Assembly (NCBI GenBank): GCA_014526335.1
Contig: JACTAT010000337.1
Coordinates: 543,407 to 607,406 of the forward strand
DNA length: 64,000 bases
Direction of reading: 5' to 3'
Origin: Chrysaora quinquecirrha
Lineage: Eukaryota > Cnidaria > Scyphozoa > Semaeostomeae > Pelagiidae
In this document: piece by piece, positions 11,463 to 23,725 of the stretch
Numbering within the stretch: the stretch's first letter is position 1
Layout of the letters: each line of letters starts with the position of its first letter
The notes under the pieces: model-generated
What the model was told of the DNA's origin: nothing
The model's database searches: none
What the model saw: only the letters and a program-made list of their open reading frames with translations
Translations under genes and position numbers: made by a program

Positions 11463-14127
11463 TGATTTTCCAAATCTATAAATCCAGACTCGTCGAGTCA
11501 CTAATTGGGAGCCAATGTATTGTGATGTTTGGTCCTAAGACCATTCTGTAGGGTTCCAGTAATCGAAAACTAGTTGGTAAATCAGAAACAAGTAAAAATA
11601 ACACAACATAACACATTTTTAAATAGCGTCAAGCCTAACTAGTCAACTCAAAACACGCGGTCTTCGTTCAAAGTCCAATATTATGATTGCCAGCTAATAT
11701 GTAATAGTCCCAACACCCCTTGAGCAGTCCTGTGACAACAAAACATGTTGAAGTAGTTGCTGCTGTAATTGCAGGGCACTTGTGGTAAGCCTATGGAAGC
11801 CAAGAACAGAGTGCAATTGTTCTTCTTGATATGATAGCGTAGTTAGTCCTGATAAAACATTCCTTAGTGTGGATTATAACTTTGTCTAACTAAGCCTGAC
11901 CAACACTCAATTGTGAGTTTTCAATTGATATTTTCAAAGTTTGAAAGTACAAATAAATCAATGCTAAGAAATATTGCAAAATTAAATGATTAATTGCTTG
12001 GGAACACTGTTGCATGATCCACCATATAACAGCAATGTCATTCGACAACCTGATAGAATTTGATCAATCTAGAGGCTTAGGATCTTAAGCATATTGTGCT
12101 GATATCTGTATGCTTTGAAGCTGTCCTTGGTGATCCACCTTATGACTACACTAACAAGGCAGCTCAAGCTGGCAATTTCATCTTGAAATAAGGTCTAAAG
12201 TTCAAACCCAGAGAATCATAAGAATTTGTGTCCAAGGTGAAATAAATCATCAACAACCAGTTTAGAAATGAAGAAAAAGCAGTCTTTGGCAAAGGACTAT
12301 ATAAAGTCAGACCAGAGATCTCCCATCTAATTCTAAATGTGCTTCAGTGGGTCAAAATAAGGCCAGACCAAAAGATGGAGGTGAATCAAGAACCCTCACC
12401 AAGGGCAGAAATTCCTTAACGCTAGAATGGAAGGACTAAAACTTGAAGATACAGAGGGGAATAAAAAAATCAAATGCAATCACCGTCAATGCATAAACCA
12501 CTCAACAATGATGCGAATATACAATAGCGGTCTCTGTTTGAATCGGTGTCTTTCAACATGTGATAAAAATGTTTAATTGCTCAAAATTATTTGGCTCTTC
12601 ATGGTGGCTGAAAAGGTGCGGTGGAAAAGCCTAGTAGCAGAAAAAAGGCAAATCAAAAGAAGCAAGATGTAACTGAGTATATGATATCCAGAAAAACACA
12701 GACGAGGCACCCAGTAGAATACTGCAAGCTCAGATCTCACCTGATGACAATCCCATACCAGCTCGCCAATTGCAGACAGGTACATAGTTGCAGTTTTCAC
12801 AACTAGTATCACAAAATCTACAACCCAAGAAGCAAAGAAACTGCCGCTTCCTCCTTTAATTATTCAACAACAACCAAGCCAAGGAGTTCTCCACCCACCA
12901 ATCAACAGTTTATCACCGTTGCAGTCATCTTTCTATTCACTTTGCTTACATGGGGGAAACCAGAGTGGCGATCTTATTATGTAACTGCATCAAATTATTT
13001 CATGTTGAAATGGGTACATGGGACAACTGTTTCACAACGTTATTGTTGCGTAGGAATCCCTTACCAACCCTCTGGACCTCCACATGATTTAGTTCTTGAC
13101 TTCAAGGATTTTTGCGAGCATAGAGACAGGGTATCAGGACAAAAAAGCTGCAAGGATTACCCACAAAATGTTCACTTCCATATATAACTGGCATGCATAC
13201 TTGCACGATATGGGAACTTTCCTACATATGACCTGAAGGTAGCAAAGGAATTCCTCCCCCTCTTATGCAGAGAGCATCTTGACGCACTCAGTTGTGAATT
13301 TGGCGGGTTGTAATTCCAATCTGGAATTAACAATATGTTATTTAGTTTCGATTCTAAGAGCTTCTTTTGTTGTCTATATTATACATAAAGCATCCCCGTA
13401 GCAATGACAACTATATTGAAGCAAGGGCCTTTGGAGCATAGGCATTTTTGCCTTCAAGAATAGGATATTCTTAACTGTCTTGGTGTTTATATTACCTAGG
13501 AATGTTCCTCAAATAATTATTTTTCTGTAGAAGTTTTGTTTCTAATGCAATTCTGAACGCTTCACACATTGGCCCTGGCTCCGCAATACTATCCATTTCT
13601 TGCTTTCTTGCTGAAACAAGGCAAATCTCTCTCAGTCTTTGTCAGTGTCTCTATATATCCTAGAAAATATATATAACTATTACAGTCAAAATATAATCAT
13701 ACACATTATATCAATAAAAGTTTGACATATAGTAATGAATGAAATAAATTCTGTAACAAGGGTGTTACTATAGGTTGGCACAGTGATGTACCCCCTTTTT
13801 TGTACTTTGGGAATTTCACAGAATATGCAGAGTTACCATCACTTGTCATGGCTTGGGGCCTTTCACTGATTCCACTGTAGTGTAAGGCAGCAAGAAGGAG
13901 TCCGTCATAAAATACATTTTCAACATAAAGTGGATGATGTTTCTGTACTCCTTGTGATGATGTAATGTAATGTCATACACTAAGATTAAGCAAACAATTA
14001 TACTTTTTTGTTAGAGACTCACCTGCATAGCATCCCTTTATAGCTGAATGCAGTAATTTATGGACAGAAATGCAGAATGACAAAATACAATGCTTCCCCA
14101 GTTGAAGTATGATAGAAAAGAATTTTT
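11463..14127. other. Probable BEL leader/LTR then uncharacterised sequence
   Basis: The first 60 bp lies where the BEL primer-binding site and leader should be, and an LTR probably continues rightward from about 11525, but I cannot find its second copy and so cannot fix its ends. From about 12,000 to 14,127 I see only short frames without family resemblance, such as 12942-13187 on plus. Confidence 0.35.
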
Positions 14128-17100
14128 TCATTTATCAACTGCTCTTCTTTCTGGTCTGTGTTCTATTTGAAAGTCGAATTTAGCCATAGATAGACACCTT
14201 GCACCACACCCATGCTTACTAGCATCAGTATGGACTTGAAAATCCGCATTCCAATCACGATGATATAGTATGATTTCTGGTGAAAGCAAAGCCTGTTTGA
14301 GATCAATGAACTCGGATTCATGTTGCGGAGACCATGAAAAGGAGGCTTTATTGTTTAGAAGTGAACGCAAGTTGAGTGTACGAGTTGAAATATTTGGAAT
14401 ATAATCACGAAAATAGCCAACCATGCCCAGGAATCGTTTGATATCAGAAATATTTCGAGGGCGAGGAAATTCTGAAATGGCTTCGGTTCCCCTTTTCCGA
14501 TGGAAAACGGCCTTCAGGAGTAATCCTGTGTCCTAAGACTTGTAAATTGGTGGAGAAAAAGAAACATTTCGAGGGTTTAAATTGTACTCCAAATTTCACA
14601 GCACGTTGAAAAAGTTTCTCATAATGTTGTAAACAATCTGAGAAAGACGAGGACCAGGAAATGCAATCATCAATGTAGATGATTAGCCATTGATAGAGAT
14701 AATCAGAGAACACTGTGTTCAAGATCCTTTGAAACGTTTGTGGTGCTGTTTTGAGGCCAAAGGGCATGCGGAGAAATTCATAGAGGCCGAGATGAGTTGC
14801 AAAGGCTGTTTTGCGTTGATGCTTTGAATTAACAGGGACCTGCCAGTATCCGCTGGCGAGGTCACGTTTGGCAAAGTATTTACCCCCGGTAATAACGTCC
14901 AAAATGTTGGCAACAGAGGGAATGGGATATCCATCCCCGGAGGTAACAGCATTGAGGCCTCTGTAATCAACAACAAAATGTGGCGGCTGTGGCCGGCCTT
15001 TTTCGAGAGGTTTACGCACAAGGATGCAAGGTGCACCCCAGGCAGAGTGGCTAGGACGAATAATGTTGAGTTCTAGCATGCGTTGAAGCTCAGCTTTGAT
15101 GGCAGAGAGTTCAGATGGACTCTTACGATAAGGTAAACGATAAACCGGTGGAGAATCGCCTGTGTCGATGTTGTGGACAAAGCCTTTCATAGGAGAAAGA
15201 GGTGAATTTGGCAGATAAAAGGCGTGAGGATATTTGCGCAAAAGGGCTTTAAAAGCAAGCATTATATCTGCAGGAACATGCGTATAAGCTTCAGTGTCCA
15301 ATACCAAGATTTCGACTAATTTCTGATAATAAGCTTCCGAGGAGGGCTCTAAAACTACCTTATCCGTGGGTGGGAGAGCGGTTGAAGGCTCCGGCGGCGA
15401 GCAATCCAGAAAAGGGGACAACAAAGAAGAATCGAGCCCCAAGGGGTGAGTGGCCGCGGGTGAAATTTTGTTGCTAACCTTGTTGACAGCCAACTCTGAA
15501 GAACCCGTGGGTGGAAAATTAGTCGGAATCTCATTAGATTACAGTTCGGCGATTGCGCATTACAATTATGTACTGAGTACCAAATATCGGCTAATTGATG
15601 TGCTGTGTGTTTGCTGGCGTCCTCAAAGAGATTGGAATCTGCGATAGTCATGGGACGAATACGACCTAGTAACGCGTTGAACAGCAAAACAGTAGAATTC
15701 TTTGTAGAACGAATTAGGACAGTGAGACAAAATAACTATCAGGCGACACGTTGTCTACATCGTAATTTGTTTGCGAGGAGAGAATTCCTGCACAATGCAT
15801 GCCAACCGTGAGAACGGGCGGCTAGGGCAACATTTGGGGTGGCTGGTGGCGGAAAAAGGCGAAGCAGGCTGGGGACCAAGATCAACCATGCTTCGAAAAG
15901 CCGAAAATTTTGTTGGGCCACTAAGAGTTTCTACCCCAGGAAAAATACTATTGCCATCCAGCCAGAGGGGCCCAGAAAAAAGCGACGAGCCTACAAGGGA
16001 GGCAGTTAAAACCAGGCAAACAGTAACCAAATTAAACCCCTTGGAAAGCACGATGGGTTCCCTAGGTTTGGAGGGCGTTGGCATAGCAGTCAATAAGCAC
16101 GTGAGATTGACTGAGGAGGCAGTGCTGGAATTCTGACCTCTGAGCGATGGAAAATGCTCTAATGGGTTACTATCATAACACGATATCTGAAAATTGAGCG
16201 CAGGATCTGCAAAATGCACCTTAAGAGCACGAGAATGAATATGCGCATCTACTAAACGTAAATGATTCTGCCCGAATAAAATTAGCCATGTGAGATGCGG
16301 TACGACTAACATTGAAAACGTGGCTGAGCGACCGTTTTCCCACCTAATAGGAATTTGCATGATCCCAACAGCTTTAAGAGTTGAACTGGGACCAGCAGCG
16401 GTAACCTGAAGGGGCTGCTCTAGCTTGGTAAATTTAAGGTGGGGAGAATGTTGGGCAACGACGTCAGCGTGCGATTGACTGACGAGGGACACAGAGCAGC
16501 AACTGTCCAAAGGCAAAGGGAGGGAAACCCCCGCAGAAGAAACTTTACCCCACAAAATGTTTTTTTTCACAAGACCGAGTTCCGAAAGTTGCAAATTGGT
16601 GGAAACGGCGGTGATGGCAGGCATCCCAAAAATTGGGTCTTGCGAGGTGTCCGAAGACTGGGAGGGCTGGGTGGGGTTGGGAAGGCGGTGCTCAAGAGTT
16701 TCTACCAAAGGAGTAGTATGAAAAAGAATCACTAAGTGTATTTGCAATACTCTGCAAATTGTGAACGTTATCAGCGTTATTAGAGACTTGTGTCTCAGTA
16801 ACATTGCCATTAATTGCAGGAGTATCACGAGAGCAATTTTGAAAATTACTACTTCTAGCATTAGAATTTGAATTACGAGTTTCCGAATGATTAAGCGCCT
16901 TACAATTTGGTTTAAAACAAACACTGCATTTATGGATAAAACGGCGTTTACAGCGATTTCCTGCTTGCTCACAATTGGCCTTAAGAAAATTGTTATAGTA
17001 AAACAAATTCTTTCACCTGATTGTCTAGAAGATCTTGATTCTGGATTTGTATTTGTTGACGAATTTCTGAGTTGATTTCTTTGAAAATTCTGCTGAGTTG

Positions 17101-17225
17101 TGGCTTGATGCATGAGAATTTCAGGTTCACAGGCGGATGAAGCGGAGAGATCAGGTGGATTGCGTGATTCGGTTCTTTTTGCTGCATCCACAAGAGACGG
17201 GAGATCTTTGAAATTGAAATCACGA
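14128..17225 (-). pseudogene. Ty3/Gypsy-type gag-pol fragment (zinc knuckle, protease, RT, part of RNase H)
   Basis: Read leftwards from 17,225: a gag C-terminal segment, then a Cys/His-rich nucleocapsid-like part (CSVCFKPNCKALNH, about 16,890-16,925), a retropepsin-like region near 16,300-16,530 (LPLPLDSCCSVSLVSQ, with DSC where DSG/DTG is expected), and a well-kept reverse transcriptase at 15,493-14,444 (VVDYRGLN, FAKRDLASGYWQVPV, FLRMPFGLKTAPQTFQR, catalytic YIDD). Next comes the connection to RNase H (VHTDASKHGCGA), which jumps to a distal motif, so most of RNase H is deleted. Several frame changes occur (about 16,690; 15,690; 14,430). No integrase and no LTRs are seen. The right edge joins an Academ-like gene fragment at about 17,225. 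Confidence 0.88.
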
Positions 17226-19460
17226 CTTGACGATATCTTTACTGATTTCCGGCAGCAATTTGACATTATGATCGAGTCTTTTCTTCAAGGCTGCACTCTT
17301 TCCAATACCAAAAACATGGGATGTTGTGTCACATCCGCTTACCGCATGTATAATAGGAAGGAGGCAACATTCGTCCAAACCAATTGCACGTTTAGTCTGT
17401 TTTATGTCCCAAATGCTTCCCTTTTTTGATTTTTGCTTAGCCTCTGAGTAGAAAACAATGTCGTGATCCTCAACTTCTGTATGAAAGCACAGAAACACCA
17501 GTAGATCTGTGTCCACTCCAATAACTGCAACAGGTTGTAGTTTTGCCTCTTCAATTGCAGTTTTTACGATAAGAAAATCTGCATCTCCCATTGCATTAAC
17601 TGCAGTATTGCAGCCAGCTGCAATTAACTTCCCACTCAACAAGTTAATAAAACGTTGCTTATTCACTCCGTAAGATAGAAATTCATCTTTTGAAGATTGC
17701 AAGTCTTTCTGAATAGCTTTCATCTATAGTTTTATTTTGTGATGTGAGATCATCATAAATTGATAGAGCCTTCTTTAGTAACGCTTGTGATGAGTCATTA
17801 GATAGTTCCTCACCAACAGCAGAACTTTGAGACCCTGATCCAGAATTGAAATCTTCATTGTTATCTGTAGAAGTTGTTTAGAAATCTGCATACGACTGAT
17901 CCATACCATCCATGTCAGTGTTCTGTTCTGTTGAAATCTCAAAGTCTGTTCTAATCCAGAGAATCTTCGTTGTTATCTGTAGTAGTTGTTTTGAAATCTG
18001 CATACGACTGGTCTGTTCCGTCTTTGTCAGTGTTCTGTTCTGTTGAAGTCTCAAAGTCTGTGCTGTCAACCCAAACTGTCTTGATAAGATAAGGCCGTTG
18101 AGTGCCGTATTGACAATAAAGTAACCTCTCATTGATCTTGATACAGCTTTGCCATCAAGCATGTGCGTAACAGCATTTGGTGCATAGATGATTTCCAAAG
18201 TCTGTTATAAACCAGAGCCTTTCTTCATGTGGCAAATTGATCCAAAGAACCTCATCTGCATGTGAAAGGCCCCGAGTCTCAGCACTACAGATCTAAGTCA
18301 GCTATTTTCTGGTTCACTGCTTATGATACCTAATGCTTTCAACCAAAACGGCTGATAAAATGTGACGATTGGCGTGATACCAAGTTTAAAGCTTGGGTGC
18401 ACAAGAAATGCAGTGTGGAACATATTCATGACAAATCTCCAGGGTCCATGTCAATCATTGGCAAGAAGGTAATTGAAGAGCAGCCAGGATGGACTCCCTG
18501 GAAAACAGATTACATCATGCCAGACAACAGTGGATGAGGACATCAAAGTGGCCAAGCTATATTCCAGAGTAAGTCTACCTTACCTATAGAATCAGTGATA
18601 CCCAAATCAGATAGCTTCTCGAACTTAATTTATTGCAGCCCGGATATTTTTCCCTTGTTATAATGGATCTCAATTCTGGAATTTTGTGCTACATCACCAG
18701 AGGTAATTTTCATACCAGGTATTACTTAGTGACCCGTAATTCTTGGAGTTGCAACCTCTACCATTCCCATGCCATGAAACGTGCTTGCGCCATCAAGGGT
18801 TCTAGTGTTGTGACCCACATTATCAGCAGCAAACTGTGTAAAGCACCCAGATGCAAGTCCAAAGACGTCATTCTGTTGAAACTCAGGGGCACTGCGTTGA
18901 AATCTCTTCACTTCACTGGTACAAAACACAAAATCCATGAGCATGCAAAGATTCAACCAAGAGCTTTGATCCGAAATGGTGATGCATTTGGACTCCGAGC
19001 CCTAGTTGAAGTGGTGCAAGCAAAACTTTTGGTCTGGTAGCTTGCATTATCGCTTGGCCAATGGAAGCAACTTTTCTATTTGGCTCTTCTTTAAAAAAAT
19101 TGCTTTCTTAAAGGATCTGTAGTGAGCACTGGACAAAATCAAGATTGTCATCAACTGATGAAATGTCGTCAATTGGTGGATAGTGGGATTTTGAAGTTTC
19201 TCTAGGTTTTATATCATTTTCACCAATTTCGCTGCTGTCTTGATAATATGGGCTTTATCAGCTTCACGATCATTTATTTTAGGTAAACTATGAAATTCAT
19301 GCAGTATCCATGCCGCTGTTCTACGAAATGTAACCACATCTGATCTTCCATCTATGTTTGTTACAGTGATTTCGCCCCCAAAATGCCCTAAAATTCTTTT
19401 CTTCATATGCTTGGCCGAGTAACTTTCTTCTCCACAATACTCTTTCATTTTGAAAACCAA
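17226..19460 (-). pseudogene. Decayed Academ-like transposase gene, second copy
   Basis: This is the same gene as at 50.8-55.6 kb, in opposite orientation and badly broken. Reading leftwards: a segment at 19,460-19,209 (ITVTNIDGRSDVVTFRRTAA), AADNVGHNTRTLDG with TFHGMGM at about 18,850-18,780, FLPMIDM-type core words near 18,450-18,480, RLGAFHMQM and a GSGL motif near 18,210-18,270, and KAVSRSMRGYFIV near 18,110-18,150. After a repetitive linker comes the FEN/XPG-like nuclease at 17,723-17,230 (GDADFLIVKTAIE, IGVDTDLLVFLC, GCDTTSHVFGIGKSAALKK). The reading stops where Gypsy sequence begins, so the C-terminal CXC tail is missing. Identity to the other copy is obvious by eye but far from complete. 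Confidence 0.82.
17851..18075. repeat. 112-bp tandem duplication in Academ-like linker
   Basis: Two adjacent copies, period 112 bp (anchor word ATCTTC at 17,851 and 17,963), share TGTCAGTGTTCTGTTCTGTTGA and AATCTGCATACGACTG with about 10% divergence. They lie in the acidic/Ser-rich linker between the transposase core and the nuclease. Confidence 0.85.
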
Positions 19461-19708
19461 GTCTGCAATTGTTATTTGTTTATCATCATTTTTGACATAA
19501 AAGATGCGACATTAAGAAATGCTTTCTCTTTGCGCGCATCCAGAGGCCTTCTAGAATGTCCATCTTCTGTTTTTCTACAACTGTGCAATTTGCAGTACAT
19601 CAAGGGTACAGTTCCCAATGGCAGTTTGGAAATTGGGCTGTATAGTATTGGTATAATCATTGAATGTTACAAAGGATAGTGAAAAGTGTAGTGATAAATG
19701 TCAGGTTG
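19461..19708. other. Junction between Academ remnant and BEL repeat
   Basis: About 250 bp with no recognised feature. The minus-strand Academ reading starts at its left side and the BEL-associated repeat at its right side. Confidence 0.4.
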
Positions 19709-20090
19709 TTACAAGTAGTGACATGCAAATACAAAATTGAACACATAATAGGGTTTGATGACCTTGATACTAATGCTGTTTGCATTTTATACTGAGTTGA
19801 AGTTTACATTGTTGTTTGTTCTACAATTCCTGATGCTGCTTCCACTAGTTTTTCTAAATAACAGAATAAGACTGATGTGCATTAAAATAATCAGATTGTG
19901 ATTAACTGGAAGACAAAGAAGCAAGAAAGGGTATGATTTTGAACAATGATGTTGTCGTATCTGCCTAAATAAAGGGCATAGAAATTGTCAGCATCATTGG
20001 AAGACGGTATGTAGTAATTTGAAATGTGACCATCATATTGCTATTCTTACTAACGACCGTTAAAGTAGCATTGTAGATTCTTCCCTAATG
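19709..20090. repeat. Dispersed repeat, copy B, distal part
   Basis: Direct match to 7808-8335, lacking an internal stretch near its left end. The two copies are 11.7 kb apart here and 11.1 kb apart at the proximal block, so one copy has lost or gained about 0.6 kb between them. Confidence 0.75.
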
Positions 20091-20544
20091 TTCTGCTAGA
20101 ACCTAAGGCAAATCAAAGTAGCACTGTAAATACATCATCAAGTTCAAATAATGTAGGGTATGGAAAATGAGCAGTGTTGCAGACAGCGCTAGTCTTTGCT
20201 AAGAGTTTGCAGTCAAAAGACTTGCGTAAGGCACAAGGGTTCTGAACACTAAGAACTGCTTCCTATTAACCAAGAAAGGTTTGGAATTAGAATCTCTTTG
20301 GAATATGGATGACAGAAGGAGAAAACTGGAGAGGTTCCACGTAGATTATCTGGGTGAAGAAGAATCATTAGAATTATTGATGCTTATATTATTGATGAAG
20401 TTCATGATATTAAAAATGAACATTTAAAGTTACTTATACATAATTATAAGCATACAGCTAACCTTTGGTTCTCAGATGCTACTTAGTTTCAGGCAGACTT
20501 TGAAGTGGACATTTTGGTTGGGACAGATTGGCTCTCAATTCTTC
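20091..20544. other. Copy-B-specific spacer
   Basis: About 450 bp without a recognisable gene, replacing the 1.1-kb spacer of copy A. Confidence 0.35.
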
Positions 20545-21665
20545 TTTGCTCCTACCTTCTTTGCTCTTTCTTTTCATTGTCGAGCTTGGCCTCGGATGAA
20601 GGGATTAATCTGAAACCTTGTTGTCTACCTGGTAATCTTTCCTCGTTGTCAAAGTGTTCTTTCCAAATAAAAACAGAGGGAGTGGAAAGTAGATAACCCA
20701 CAAAGCTGTCATCCATTTTCATTTTTTATCCAGCCTCTACCCTCGGTATTGGGGTAATTGACATTTCTGCTTATGTATTGCCTCCATAAATGTTTGTAAT
20801 TCAACTTATTTAAATGCTTGCAACTACTACTTGGGTCAGGGATCAGTTTACAACAACTTTCTTTTTCAGTTTTTAAAGCAGCCTAGCTCTCGTTTGCACT
20901 ATATCTTCATCTTCTCTTGGTGGTACAAAATTTGTTTAGCAACATTAAACCCTGCTACAGGCATGACTGATGTCCCTTATTTTTCTAGATGGTATTCTTT
21001 TCTAAATGCCAACCTCTTATTAAAAGGCTTGAATTATCCAACACTAAAGACCTATGATGTTGTGTCACGAACTGTTTATCCCACACGCCATTATCATAGT
21101 GTTATGAAATTCTGCACTTCATCTGCCAATCACTCGACTTTTATAAACTGGACAATGCAATGAAATCCTAAGAAATTAATTGTGATATTATTGAGAAAAA
21201 AACAACTCTGGTATCAGCTTCTTGGTGGTTAAAATTCATATTCTCACTGGCAAAGAAAACAAGATGACACTAGTTGTCAAGAGATATGAATTGGTTAGCT
21301 AAAACAGACCTTCATTTGAGCATTTCATAAGTTTTTTCAATGTTATCAACTGATGGTGTCTAAGTTACAAAGACAGACTTCATTTAAAAAGCATGGAAGA
21401 CCATGTTCGAAAATAAGTCTACAAATAGAGAAAGTTGCACAGTCTATAATACATTCTCTTGGATTTGTGGAGGCAAAACAAAAACACATACTTCTCTTAG
21501 CCTTTATTGTTTATGGGGTACTTATCAGAGGTAAGAAAAATTGTTTTTGAAAATTGAGCATGTATAAAATAACCCCTGTTATAAAAACGTGAGATTAAGT
21601 ACCTCTGGGTGTAACGCAAAGCTGCTTGACTTTGACAAGTTCTTTAATAAGAGTTTTGGATCAAG
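20545..21665. repeat. Dispersed repeat, copy B, proximal part (BEL 3' region)
   Basis: Direct match to 9420-10565. At its right end the minus reading TLIKELVKVKQ continues into the BEL/Pao pol C-terminus, which places this block immediately 3' of pol. It probably contains the BEL 3' untranslated region and perhaps an LTR. Confidence 0.75.
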
Positions 21666-23725
21666 AAATAAAGGCTTTAGTTTATTTATTTTTGCCTCTG
21701 TTACATATTCAATCCATCTAAAATCTAATATCTTCGACTTCTGACAATTCTTGTTTTTCTTACAACTAATTTGCATAATTTCTATGTGATTCTCTGAGAT
21801 CAGCTTAACATTCCTTTTTCTACCCAAAAGTTGTCTAATTTCTTTGTTAGGTAAAGAAAAGATTTGTTTAAGGAAGAAACATTATCATAATCAATATCAT
21901 CAATATCAATAGCATCTGCTAATTTATTCAATCTTCGACCAAACTCTAAATGAGAAGATGTTAGAAGTTCAAAAGTCAAGTCATCAGAAAAATATATGTC
22001 AATGGCCTTACATTTAATGGAACTTCAATTTCTACCAAGATAGTAGCCATCTCATCACATGTCAATTTTGAATTTCCAAGAACTTTCCGCAGACATCTTT
22101 TTACACTTCCCACTAAACATTCGCAAAAACTCCACCTTGCCAAGGCCTCCTTTCACGATAAATTTCAATTCTATCTTCTTTTCATTAAAAAAGTCTTGCA
22201 TCAGGTGATCATTACAGAAGCTAGATAAGATCTTACATGAAGCTTTGAAGGTTTTCGCATTGTCTGACAACATCAAATTAGGTACGCCTCTTCTTGCTAT
22301 AAATTTCCTAAAACTTCTGAGAAAACAATGTGCAGACAAATCTTCAACAACGTCTAAATGTAGAGCTCTAGTAACTAAACATGTGAATAATGCTTTGTAC
22401 ACTTTTGTACAATCTTTTCCTTCTTTTATATATAGATGACCTGCAGAATCTACCTCCAGATGACCAAAGGGTGGGCCTTGTTTAACACTAAAGTCTGGCA
22501 ATGGTGCCATAGGCTTAGAATCCTACAACTTTCCTTCCAACTTTTTACACACAATACATCTGCTTATCACTCTTTTCACATGTTGCCTTCCTTGTGTAAT
22601 CCAAAATCGTTTTCTCAGTTTGCTCAGTGTAGATTTGAGTTTGTTGTGGTGGAAATTCCAGTGACTATTATGAACAACCAGTTCTGTCAGATGATGCTGC
22701 TTTGGTAATCTTATAGGGTACTTAGCTTCCATCTCTAACTCAGAGTTTCCCAAATGCCTTCTGCATCTTAAAACTCCTTCATCTTTAAAAATTCCCAGTT
22801 GTTGACTCAACTATTTGTATCTGACATCACTTAGCAAATCTTTCTGAGCGGAAATTATACACAGCTGCTCTTCCGCACTTATATCTGATGCAGTGATACC
22901 AGTGTCCGATTTTCTTTTTCTCCGTTTAGCAATGAACTTAAGAACAACAGCTGTAACCCTAAATAACATAGTTAGTGTACTGTATTTGTTTATATCTATG
23001 ACAGCATTGACACATTTTGATTCTATGCAAGTTGAAACTAAAACATTAATTTTCTTCCTTTCCTCTTTGGCATCAACTTGCTCCTCAAGAATAAGGCCTG
23101 AAGGCCACAAGGCACTGTCTTTGACTAACCACTCTAGGCCCTCCCCCCAAAGTCTACTGTCTCTTAGTTTGCCTGCAGTACTACCCCTAGATCCAAGGTC
23201 TCCTGGGTTATCAACACCAAAGCAATGTCTCCAATTTGCTTTTTCAGACATAGTTATTGTCTCATTAACCCTTTGCTCTACAAATTGACGCTATTCATTG
23301 CTGTTACTTATCCAGTATAAGGCTGTTGTGCTATCTAAGCAACACTATTTGCCATTTATTTTCATCTGGTTACTTAATGCATTGCAAACATTAATGCTGC
23401 AAGGATCCTAGCTGACATACGTTCAAGCCTAGGTATGTTCATCTTTTTAAGTGGGGTCACTTTTTAAGTCTGCTATATTTGCCCAAAGGGTCTCATAAAC
23501 AAGATAAATCAGTGCCGAGTATGCCTTCATACTCGCATCAGCAAAGCCATGAAGATACACATTTGAAATCTCACCAGAGCTCAATTAAAAACATCTGAGA
23601 ATACCCCCTGAGACTAAATCATCTTCATAAAAATATCTGCTCAGCTTGTCCGCAAACTCTGGGTCTGACTCTCTAAATCTTCAATAAGATAACGTAATAC
23701 TGTACTTTTGAATGAAATGACCACA
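21600..23725 (-). pseudogene. BEL/Pao pol, 3' part: end of RT, RNase H, integrase, C-terminus
   Basis: Read leftwards: DPEFADKLSRYFYEDDLVSGG (about 23,600-23,670; the DD pair belongs to the RT active site), then an RNase H-like part (GFADASMKAY, DSTTALYWISN), WRHC...NPGDLGSRG near 23,160-23,230, and the integrase zinc-binding domain at 22,810-22,523 (VVHNSHWNFHHNKL, CIVCKKLEGKL). The integrase core at 22,510-22,090 follows (FGHLEVDSAGHLYIK, CLVTRALHLDVVEDLSAHCF, GVPNLMLSDNAKTFKA). A C-terminal stretch with LLTSSHLEFGRRLN near 21,930-21,970 and LRESHR near 21,790 completes the order typical of BEL/Pao. Several stops and shifts are present. The 5' part of the same gene lies at 26,808-27,390, beyond a piggyBac insertion. 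Confidence 0.9.

Noticed and set aside
12573..12812. Hydrophobic minus-strand frame as a membrane protein
   Set aside because: Composition follows the local base content, with an overlapping frame on the other strand and no relatives recognised.
23265..23280. TTAA-CCCTTTGCTC as the left end of the piggyBac element
   Set aside because: It matches the right terminus superficially, but on minus it is continuous BEL RNase H coding sequence (QFVEQRVNE), with more BEL coding on its right to about 23,725.
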